A stretch of DNA of 6,204 bases, from contig DAOTZS010000152.1 of NCBI GenBank assembly GCA_034434335.1, forward strand, positions 1 to 6,204, written 5' to 3'. This DNA comes from DAOTZS01 sp034434335 (GTDB lineage: Bacteria; Chloroflexota; Anaerolineae; CG2-30-64-16). Shown in pieces: positions 1-4,893 of this stretch. Made by a program: the position numbers and the translations under genes. The first letter of the stretch is position 1. Each line of letters starts with the position of its first letter. The notes below the pieces were generated by a model. It was not told the DNA's origin and did no database searches. It saw only the letters and a list, made by a program, of their open reading frames with translations.

Positions 1-1
1 C

Positions 2-805
2 TCGATGACCTTCCGTATCTACAACACGGAAGTAGGGGGCGGTCCCCTCTGGTCGGAGACCAAGAGTGTGGCCGTGAACAACGGCCTGTTCAGCGTCTTG
101 CTGGGTGATACGGTTGCTCTCGACCCAGCCATCTTCAATGGGCAGGCACTGTGGCTGGGGGTGACTGTTGGCTCCGACCCCGAAGCTATACCACGCCAGC
201 GCATCGCTCACAGCCCCTATGCCCTGCATAGCCAGCACGCCAGCCAGGCCAGCGAGCTGGGCGGCTTTCCCCCTGATGCCTTCGCGCGCGCGGTCCACCA
301 GCACAGCGGCGCGGATATCACCTCAGGCACGGTGGCCGCATCGCGGATTGACCCCACCATCGCACGCGACGATGAAATCATGCCCATCGTCCTAGGCAAC
401 GATGGGCCTGGCTCCGGCCTCGATGCCGATACGCTGGATGGCTACCACGCCTCGGGTTTTGCCTCTGCGTCTCTGCTGGGCAGCTCCAGCGCCTTCGAGG
501 CTAACTCCACTCAAGATGCACTGCTCACCATGTCCACCACCGGCTGGGTGGTTCGCGATGACGGGGATACGGATATGGATCACACACTGGTCATTGCAAC
601 CACCAGTCTACTGGTGGAGTATACCCTCTGGTATGGCGGCACAGTTGTTCACGGAGAGGCCTTATCGGGCACTCCGGCCACGATAACCTTCCCCCACTAT
701 CAGGGTTTCCAACTCATCCTGGCCAGACACCAGTACATCGCCTCTCTGGTCTGCAACGAGAATGATGCCCGGGTGGCTTGCGTTTACCAGAAGAGCCATC
801 CGTGA
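2..805 (+). CDS. Partial surface/extracellular-type protein, C-terminal part (5' end outside window)
   Basis: The reading frame is open to the left edge, so the gene almost certainly starts upstream. The ATG at 5 has no ribosome-binding site and lies inside a conserved-looking segment (M-T-F-R-I-Y-N). Counting from that Met, residues 1-75 resemble a module I know from large exported Chloroflexota proteins: 'FRIYN...PLWSE...V.NGLFSVLLG...LWLGV.VGSDPE..PRQRI...PYAL'. Residues 98-125 (HQHSGADITSGTVAASRID) and 134-152 (a glycine-rich stretch, then DADTLDGYHASGF) resemble spacer motifs of phage tail-fibre-like and bacterial surface proteins. The last ~110 residues are a beta-rich segment I do not recognise, with two cysteines (250, 259) that could pair outside the cell. 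Signal peptide and membrane anchor cannot be judged because the N-terminus is missing. TGA stop at 803-805. Function unknown; an adhesive or structural surface role is inference from motif type only. Confidence 0.75.
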   Translation, partial: SMTFRIYNTEVGGGPLWSETKSVAVNNGLFSVLLGDTVALDPAIFNGQALWLGVTVGSDPEAIPRQRIAHSPYALHSQHASQASELGGFPPDAFARAVHQHSGADITSGTVAASRIDPTIARDDEIMPIVLGNDGPGSGLDADTLDGYHASGFASASLLGSSSAFEANSTQDALLTMSTTGWVVRDDGDTDMDHTLVIATTSLLVEYTLWYGGTVVHGEALSGTPATITFPHYQGFQLILARHQYIASLVCNENDARVACVYQKSHP

Positions 806-835
806 CAAGGAAGGACGAGAGAAGAAGGTGTTCAC

Positions 836-896
836 GCCCTGGGTGGGCGACGGCAATGCCCTGGGTGGGCGACGGCAATGCCGTCGCCCACCCAGG
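836..896. repeat. Tandem 22-bp repeat plus 37-bp perfect palindrome
   Basis: Two identical 22-bp units lie head to tail at 836-857 and 858-879. The second continues into its own inverted copy: arms 860-877 and 879-896 are 18 bp, perfectly complementary, with one unpaired base at 878. The right arm can pair equally well with the first unit (838-855), so two alternative hairpins are possible. The core is GGGTGGGCGACGGC. No T-tract follows on either strand, so it is not a standard intrinsic terminator, although it sits 30 nt after the upstream stop codon and could slow transcription or protect the 3' end. It looks like a dispersed REP-like intergenic palindrome. Confidence 0.85.
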
Positions 897-973
897 TGGA
901 GAAGGGGACCATCCCATGTCTTGGCCCAGAGCTTAATCTTCTTTATCTTGTCCTTATTTTTATTGATCTCCCC

Positions 974-1002
974 TTGACAAAAAGTAAAACCAGTGATATA
1001 TT
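974..1002 (+). promoter_or_regulatory. Strong sigma-70-type promoter for the DUF2089 operon
   Basis: A perfect -35 box TTGACA (974-979) is followed by a 17-nt spacer and the -10 box TATATT (997-1002). A TG one base upstream (994-995) makes it an extended -10. The 50 bases upstream are clearly more AT-rich than the rest of the window (for example CTTATTTTTATTG) and could act as an UP element. The predicted transcription start is about 1008-1010, giving a leader of roughly 65 nt before the ATG at 1074. An 8-bp perfect palindrome ATTGCAAT (1000-1007) spans the end of the -10 box and could bind a repressor. Confidence 0.8.
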
Positions 1003-1027
1003 GCAATCAGGTCATGAGTGTCAGCCC

Positions 1028-1042
1028 GACCACTGTGTGGTC
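1028..1042. promoter_or_regulatory. Dyad in 5' leader, possible operator or RNA hairpin
   Basis: GACCAC (1028-1033) and GTGGTC (1037-1042) form a 6-bp perfect dyad around TGT, about 20 nt after the predicted transcription start and 31 nt before the start codon of the DUF2089 gene. Because the downstream gene encodes a DNA-binding-type protein, an autoregulatory operator is a reasonable guess. A small leader hairpin is the alternative. The dyad itself is visible; its function is not shown. Confidence 0.4.
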
Positions 1043-1073
1043 CTTCTTATCTGGATTACCTGAACGAGGCATT

Positions 1074-1460
1074 ATGTATCTTGCACCCAGCTATTGCCCG
1101 GTCTGTGGCAACGCCCTTGCCGTTACCCGCCTGAGCTGCCCTGCCTGCGACACTACCCTGGAAGGCCGCTTCAGCTTCAGTCGTCTGGAACAGCTTGCCC
1201 CCGAACAACGAGACTTCGTCGAGCTGTTCGTGCGCTGCGAGGGGAAGCTGAACTGGGTGGCTCAGGAGCTGAAAGTTTCTTACCCCACCGTGCGAGCCCG
1301 CCTGGAGGAGGTGATCCGGGCCATGGGCTATGAGGTGCGCACCATGCCGCCCGCCGAGGAGAAGCAACGCAGCGCTGAGCAACGACGCGCTATCCTGGAC
1401 GAGCTGGCGGCCGGCAAGATCACTCCCGCTGAGGCCATCCAGCAGCTCCAGAACCTGTGA
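1074..1460 (+). CDS. DUF2089 family zinc-ribbon/HTH regulator with C-terminal SHOCT-like module
   Basis: A 128-aa protein with three parts. Residues 8-25 are a zinc ribbon with two CxxC pairs (C8/C11 and C22/C25; 'CPVC' and 'CPAC'). Residues ~33-85 match the DUF2089 core ('EGRF.FSRLEQL.PEQ..FVELF.RCEGKL..VA.EL.VSYPTVRARLEEVI'), a helix-turn-helix-like segment resembling sigma-factor and LuxR-type DNA-binding helices. Residues ~101-128 form a short helical hairpin with core GKITPAEAIQQL. The family is generally taken to be a transcriptional regulator; its ligand and target are not known to me. I chose the ATG at 1074, with GAGG at 1066-1069, because the GTG at 993 lies inside the promoter and the ATG at 1014 would leave almost no leader. 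First gene of a cluster, 28 nt before the solenoid gene and probably co-transcribed. The dyads at 1000-1007 and 1028-1042 suggest autoregulation (inference). Confidence 0.9.
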   Translation: MYLAPSYCPVCGNALAVTRLSCPACDTTLEGRFSFSRLEQLAPEQRDFVELFVRCEGKLNWVAQELKVSYPTVRARLEEVIRAMGYEVRTMPPAEEKQRSAEQRRAILDELAAGKITPAEAIQQLQNL

Positions 1461-1488
1461 AACAGAGAAGCAGGAACAAGGAAGTCCG

Positions 1489-2727
1489 ATGAGCTACGAT
1501 TTATCTCATCCAGCCCAGGGCATTGCCCGCCTGATCATCGCAGAGATGACGCGGGCCGGCCAGCTCTGGGGTCTGCCCGAAACTGATACCATCCGCGTGT
1601 ATTGCGACGCGGTCAGCCCGGAGGCCAGGCCGACCCTGGTCCTTGAGGGGAGCACCCTTTACCTGCAATGTGGGGCGGCCAGCCGGGTTGTGGTCCCGGC
1701 CCGGCTGGCAGTCACAGTGCAACAGGCCCGGGGTGATCTACGCCTGCAGAACCTGGCCGGCGAGGTGAGCCTGGAGGTGGTCCAGGGCGACCTGCGACTC
1801 ATCGGGCTGACGGGCCGCGTGGTGGTGGGCCAGGTGGAAGGTTACCTGCATGCTGAGCGGGTGGCCCTCTTGCAGGTACGAGGCGAATGCTGTGGCGACC
1901 TGCGCTTCGAAGAGGGTGGCACCCTGGAGGCCACCCGCGTGGCCGGCGACCTGCGCCTGTTCGTCGGCCGTGAAGCCCGCCTCGGTCGCATCCAGGGGGA
2001 CCTGTGGGCTGAGGACATGGAAGCCGGCCTGCAGGCCGAACGGGTTGAAGGGGATGCCCGCCTGAACGAGATCGCCGGGCCGGTGAAGCTGGAAACCCTG
2101 ATGGGCGACCTGCGCGCTTCCGGGCTGACCGGTGGGTTGAGCGCTCCACGGATCAGTGGGGATGCGGTAGTGCATGGCCCCTTCACCGCCGCAGAGGGCT
2201 ACACCCTGGCGGCCGAAGGAGATGTCAGCCTGCACCTGCCGGCTGATGCCGACCTGCGCCTGACCGTCAAAGCGGCCGGCCGCATTCGCTCCGACCCCTC
2301 CCTGACCCCTGCCACCGACGGCTCCCTTACCTTCACCGCTACTCTGGGCCGTGGGCGCAGCCGCATCCAGGTCACCAGCAATGGCGACCTGCGCATCAGC
2401 CAGGCTGGTGCTAAGACGGCAAGCCCCAAGGGTGCTTCGTCCGATCTGTGGGATCATTTGAGCCAGCGCATCCGGCAACAGCTCACTGCTTCCCTGGCTG
2501 CGGCCGGCATCGACCTGGAGACAGGGACGGTGCGCTGGGGTGGGGGCGGCCGCAGCCGTGAGGCACGCGGCCGTCAGGCGTCCTCCTCTGCGGCCGAGCG
2601 GGCGCAACAGGCCAGCGCTCCCCCACCCCCCTCCCTGGAAGAAGAGATAGCCGTCCTGCAAATGGTGGCCGCCGGGGATATCACACCCGAAGAAGGTGAC
2701 CGCCTGCTGCAGGCGCTGGGAGTGTAG
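1489..2727 (+). CDS. DUF4097-like beta-solenoid protein with C-terminal SHOCT-like module
   Basis: A 412-aa protein with no signal peptide or membrane segment, so probably cytoplasmic. Residues ~80-250 carry a regular 'G-D-[LAV]-x-x' motif at residues 82, 100, 118 (as GYL), 136, 153, 170, 188, 206, 224 and 244, i.e. every 17-20 residues. A further GDLRI lies at 299. This is the pattern of a beta-solenoid of the DUF4097 (YvlB-like) type. Residues 317-346 look like an amphipathic helix, 350-382 are a low-complexity Gly/Arg/Ser/Ala/Pro linker, and 383-412 are a SHOCT-like helical hairpin (core DITPEEGDRLLQAL). In Bacillus YvlB-type proteins the equivalent module is N-terminal, so the order is reversed here. 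The ATG at 1489 has AAGGAAG at 1478-1484 and lies 28 nt after the DUF2089 stop. In-frame codons back to 1330 overlap the upstream gene and encode no plausible domain. A scaffold or sensor role in envelope stress is inference. Confidence 0.85.
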   Translation: MSYDLSHPAQGIARLIIAEMTRAGQLWGLPETDTIRVYCDAVSPEARPTLVLEGSTLYLQCGAASRVVVPARLAVTVQQARGDLRLQNLAGEVSLEVVQGDLRLIGLTGRVVVGQVEGYLHAERVALLQVRGECCGDLRFEEGGTLEATRVAGDLRLFVGREARLGRIQGDLWAEDMEAGLQAERVEGDARLNEIAGPVKLETLMGDLRASGLTGGLSAPRISGDAVVHGPFTAAEGYTLAAEGDVSLHLPADADLRLTVKAAGRIRSDPSLTPATDGSLTFTATLGRGRSRIQVTSNGDLRISQAGAKTASPKGASSDLWDHLSQRIRQQLTASLAAAGIDLETGTVRWGGGGRSREARGRQASSSAAERAQQASAPPPPSLEEEIAVLQMVAAGDITPEEGDRLLQALGV

Positions 2728-2734
2728 GCCTCTT

Positions 2735-3754
2735 ATGGCGGTCTCTATCCTGGTACGCGCTGAGCCGGCCCAAGAAGGGGTGGTCCCCTTTAGCGCCCAT
2801 CACCACCTGCGCCAGGTGGCAGACCTGGTCAGCGCGGTCTTCGCCAACGAGCTGGACGCAGACGGCCGTAGCGCATTGCGGGAGATGCAGATGGCTGGCC
2901 GGCTGAGCCCCTTCCTGGGCAGCCTGCTAAGTTCCTTCTGGTTCGAGGGCGGCATCTCAGGCTATGTGTGGGTCCAGGCCGGCCGGGTGATCGGCAACGT
3001 GACGTTGCAGCGAGCTGAGGGCGCGGGCAACCGGTGGCGGATCAGCAATGTGGCAGTGTGGCCGGAATATCGCCGGCGCGGGATAGCCTACCAGTTGATG
3101 CTGGCTGCCCTGCGCGAAGTCGCGCTGTCGGGAGGAGGGTGGGTTCTCTTGCAGGTGAGAGCCGACAATGTGGCCGCCCGGCATCTCTACGAGAAGCTGG
3201 GCTTCACCAGCGTCTGCCAGGAGGGGATCTGGAAGCTGGCGGCTTCCCCTGCCGAGCCTGCGCCTCCTGACCCCTCCGTGCCCCTCTGCCGGCTGCCTGC
3301 CATCGCCTGGCGGGAACGCCTGGAACTGGCCCGGGCGGCCCGCTCTGAACTGGCCACCTGGGCCGAGGAGCTGAACCCGGCCGACTACCGGGTGGGGCTG
3401 CTCGGATTGGGGCGTGAGCTCTTCGGCAAGCTGACAGGATTCGGCTATGTGGAGCGCTGGGGCCTGCGGGAGAAGGGACGTCTGCTGGCCGCGGTGGAGA
3501 CCTGGATCAGCGGCCTGGCCGATGCGCATCGCATGCGGTTTGTTGTCCATCCGACAGTCCGTGGCCAGGTAGAGAAGGCGTTGGTTGCCCAGGGCCTGTG
3601 GACCCTGGCCGAAGCACCTTCCCGCGCGGTGATTGTCAGGCACGATGGCGATCACAGCGAAGGGGTGGCAGCGTTGGAGGCAGCCGGCTTCCGTGCCCAA
3701 CGCATCCTGGTGACCATGCGGCGCAAGGTCACTCCCGCTGAGGCCCGGCTGTAG
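2735..3754 (+). CDS. GNAT family N-acetyltransferase, probably two-domain
   Basis: A 339-aa protein. Residues ~5-170 form a GNAT acetyltransferase domain: strand 'WRISNVAVWPEY' (101-112), the acetyl-CoA pyrophosphate-binding motif R113-x-x-G116-x-A118, the following helix 'YQLMLAALREVAL', then 'LLQVRADNVAARHLYEKLGF' (138-157) with N145 and Y152 at the usual motif B positions. It transfers an acetyl group from acetyl-CoA to an amine; the substrate cannot be told. Residues ~190-330 have a GNAT-like ending ('EGVAALEAAGFRAQRILVTM') but no RxxGxG/A loop, so a degenerate second GNAT domain is likely. The ATG at 2735 lies 7 nt after the preceding stop; only a distant GGGAG (2718-2722) precedes it, so translation is probably coupled to the upstream gene. 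An earlier in-frame start at 2696 would overlap the solenoid gene and adds no conserved sequence. The C-terminal tail KVTPAEARL resembles half of the SHOCT-like module of the neighbours. Confidence 0.85.
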   Translation: MAVSILVRAEPAQEGVVPFSAHHHLRQVADLVSAVFANELDADGRSALREMQMAGRLSPFLGSLLSSFWFEGGISGYVWVQAGRVIGNVTLQRAEGAGNRWRISNVAVWPEYRRRGIAYQLMLAALREVALSGGGWVLLQVRADNVAARHLYEKLGFTSVCQEGIWKLAASPAEPAPPDPSVPLCRLPAIAWRERLELARAARSELATWAEELNPADYRVGLLGLGRELFGKLTGFGYVERWGLREKGRLLAAVETWISGLADAHRMRFVVHPTVRGQVEKALVAQGLWTLAEAPSRAVIVRHDGDHSEGVAALEAAGFRAQRILVTMRRKVTPAEARL

Positions 3755-3798
3755 GTCGGTAAAGGAAAGACGCCAGCCCCACGTAATTCAGTCAGTTA

Positions 3799-3819
3799 GG
3801 GCGATCCGGCGGATCGCCC
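3799..3819. repeat. 21-bp near-perfect palindrome (REP-like)
   Basis: Arms GGGCGATCCG (3799-3808) and CGGATCGCCC (3810-3819) are fully complementary around a single base at 3809. It lies 44 nt after the stop codon of the acetyltransferase gene. A CTCC run rather than a T-tract follows, so it does not read as a classical terminator, though it may act as a 3' stabiliser or attenuator. It shares the GGGCGA...TCGCCC shell with the palindrome at 860-896, suggesting one family of intergenic repeats. Confidence 0.75.
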
Positions 3820-3894
3820 CTCCGCCGATACCTTTCATGTGGGCACCACCAAAGAGGTCGGCGAAGGGCCAACCACTGGCCGCAGGCCCAAAAA

Positions 3895-3911
3895 GGTGAC
3901 TTCCGGTCACC
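3895..3911. promoter_or_regulatory. Dyad upstream of the SHOCT-like gene promoter
   Basis: GGTGAC (3895-3900) and GTCACC (3906-3911) are perfect 6-bp arms around TTCCG. The centre lies about 50 nt upstream of the predicted transcription start of the next gene, a typical position for an activator site. It could equally be a small hairpin at the 3' end of the upstream transcript. No function is shown. Confidence 0.35.
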
Positions 3912-3919
3912 GCTTGAGT

Positions 3920-3952
3920 AGTTACCTTCGTTGTTGCTGTGGTATAAGCAAC
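3920..3952 (+). promoter_or_regulatory. Extended -10 promoter with overlapping dyad
   Basis: TATAAG (3943-3948) preceded by TGG (3940-3942) is an extended -10 element. No good -35 is present; AGTTAC (3920-3925) is at 17-nt spacing but poor, as expected for an extended -10 promoter or one needing an activator. A dyad GTTGCT (3933-3938) and AGCAAC (3947-3952) around 8 nt brackets and partly overlaps the -10, a good place for a repressor or regulator. The transcription start would be about 3954-3956, giving a leader of only ~15 nt with AGGAG (3958-3962) 7 nt before the ATG at 3970. Confidence 0.6.
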
Positions 3953-3969
3953 TCAACAGGAGCCTCTTT

Positions 3970-4344
3970 ATGTCCACTACGGAAGAACGCATGCGCATCC
4001 TGAAAATGGTCGCTGACAAACAGATCACCGCGGAGGAAGGGGCCAGGCTGCTGGAAGCTCTACGCGGGGCAGCCCGCGAGCCTGGCCCACAACAGGAACC
4101 TGGCAAGGCCCGCTGGCTACGCATCCGCGTGACCGACAGGGCCAGCGGCAAGCCCAAGATCAACGTCAACATCCCCGTCAGCCTGGTAGATGTCGGCCTG
4201 AAGATGGGTGCCCGTTTCGCGCCCGAAATGGGAGGGATGGACATCAGTGCCATTCAGGCAGCTATCAAGGAAGGGATGCAGGGCAGGATCCTGGAGGTGG
4301 ATGACGAGACCGAGAATGAACGGGTGGAGATCTTTGTAGAATAA
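3970..4344 (+). CDS. Small protein with N-terminal SHOCT-like module (YvlB/LiaX N-terminal type)
   Basis: A 124-aa soluble protein. Residues 4-33 form the SHOCT-like helical hairpin (core QITAEEGARLLEAL), as found at the N-terminus of YvlB/LiaX-type envelope-stress proteins. Residues 33-47 are a Gly/Pro/Gln linker. Residues 48-124 form a second small domain beginning 'RWLRIRVTD' and continuing 'INVNIPVSLVDVGLKMGARFAP', ending in an acidic 'VDDETENERVEIFVE' strand. I recognise this pair from Chloroflexota and Firmicutes proteins, usually of unknown function. There is no signal peptide or membrane segment. The ATG at 3970 is favoured by AGGAG at 3958-3962; an in-frame TTG at 3931 lies upstream of the -10 box and is rejected. 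It has its own promoter and lies 132 nt upstream of the membrane protein gene. The likely job is an intracellular partner of the solenoid, DUF2089 or membrane proteins (inference). Confidence 0.85.
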   Translation: MSTTEERMRILKMVADKQITAEEGARLLEALRGAAREPGPQQEPGKARWLRIRVTDRASGKPKINVNIPVSLVDVGLKMGARFAPEMGGMDISAIQAAIKEGMQGRILEVDDETENERVEIFVE

Positions 4345-4476
4345 TTGCTGATCTGGGCTGGTCAGGCCGCGACTCTGTAGACGGTTCGCCGTATTGATGA
4401 TGGAGAGTGTTGAAAGCCAGCCTTGGGGTGTGGCTTCTGCTTACCAAACTGAACAATCAACAACGAGGTGCTTCCA
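4345..4476. other. Intergenic gap without a clear promoter
   Basis: This 132-nt gap holds only weak structure: a 4-bp stem closed by TTCG (4381-4392) and a 6-bp dyad AAGCCA/TGGCTT (4414-4419, 4431-4436). I see no convincing -35/-10 pair (TTGATG at 4394 and TTGAAA at 4410 lack a partner) and no T-tract after a stem. The membrane-protein gene is therefore most simply read from the promoter upstream of 3970. Confidence 0.5.
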
Positions 4477-4845
4477 ATGCGATTCCTGTTCCGCCTGCTT
4501 ATCAATGCGGTGGCGTTGTGGGTGGCGGCAGCGCTAATCCCTCAGATCAGTTACGAGGGTGATTGGATCTCCCTCTTGCTGGTCGCGCTGGTATTTGGTG
4601 TCCTCAATGCCACGGTGCGTCCTGTGCTCAAACTGCTGACCTGTCCCCTGCAGGTCTTGACGCTGGGGCTGTTCACCCTGGTGATTAACGCGCTCATGTT
4701 ATGGTTGACGAGCGCGGTGGCCGGCCTGTTGGGCCTTCACTTCCGGGTGAGCACCTTTTGGGGGGCCCTGTTGGGCGCACTGGTGGTCAGCGTGGTGAGC
4801 GTGGTCCTTTCCCTCTTTGTAAGGGACGAGGACAGGCATCGCTAG
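4477..4845 (+). CDS. YvlD-like small membrane protein ('phage holin family', Pfam PF04020 type)
   Basis: A 122-aa integral membrane protein with four hydrophobic helices at about residues 3-22, 31-50, 57-84 and 94-116 and a charged C-terminal tail (RDEDRHR). The signature 'FGVLNATVRPVLKLLTCPL' (40-58) followed by 'TLGLFTLVINALMLWL' (62-77) is typical of the YvlD family. The 'phage holin' label is historical: most members are chromosomal and not lytic. Bacillus YvlD is encoded beside the SHOCT-like/DUF4097 protein YvlB, matching the gene pairing here. The ATG at 4477 is preceded by GAGGTG (4465-4470) at 6-nt spacing; the GTG at 4468 is part of that ribosome-binding site, so I reject it as a start. 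It likely acts at the cytoplasmic membrane as a partner of the soluble SHOCT-like proteins (inference from context). Confidence 0.9.
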   Translation: MRFLFRLLINAVALWVAAALIPQISYEGDWISLLLVALVFGVLNATVRPVLKLLTCPLQVLTLGLFTLVINALMLWLTSAVAGLLGLHFRVSTFWGALLGALVVSVVSVVLSLFVRDEDRHR

Positions 4846-4890
4846 CTGTCCATTCCCTTTCCCGGCCGGCGGAGGGAGGGAAGACAGCTA
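4843..4890. terminator. Imperfect long hairpin between convergent genes, candidate bidirectional terminator
   Basis: TAGCTGTC (4843-4850) and GACAGCTA (4883-4890) pair perfectly over 8 bp. After a 2-nt bulge (CA, 4851-4852) the stem continues for about nine pairs (4853-4861 with 4874-4882, two of them G-T), topped by a GC-rich loop. The stem fills the gap between the stop codons of the + strand membrane-protein gene (its TAG is 4843-4845) and the - strand kinase gene. No strong T-tract follows on either strand, so termination efficiency is uncertain. Confidence 0.5.
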
Positions 4891-4893
4891 TGC

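Noticed and set aside
836..896. CRISPR-like array from the repeated units
   Set aside because: Only two direct units, with no spacers; the third copy is inverted. This is a palindrome, and no cas gene is present.
993..1073. Earlier starts for the DUF2089 gene (GTG at 993, ATG at 1014)
   Set aside because: The GTG is inside the promoter and the ATG would leave almost no leader. The conserved family sequence begins just after the ATG at 1074, which has its own GAGG.
1738..2661. Long open frame (307 codons) on the - strand opposite the solenoid gene, and a similar one at 2957-3700
   Set aside because: Both lie antisense to well-supported genes, have Gly/Gln/Ala/His-rich composition without any domain, and arise naturally from the GC-rich codon use of the + strand genes.
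3866..3895. GGGCC...GGCCC stem followed by AAAAA as a terminator for the acetyltransferase operon
   Set aside because: The run is A, not T, on the + strand, and on the - strand the T-run would precede the stem. The stem is short with a long loop.
4477..4845. Prophage lysis gene (holin)
   Set aside because: The 'phage holin' family name is historical. No endolysin or other phage gene is nearby, and the context is a chromosomal YvlD-type pairing.
1400..4870. High frequency of the word GCCGGC/GGCCGG as a possible functional signal
   Set aside because: It recurs mostly in coding sequence in all frames, consistent with GC-rich codon use (Ala-Gly pairs). No positional pattern or spacing was evident.
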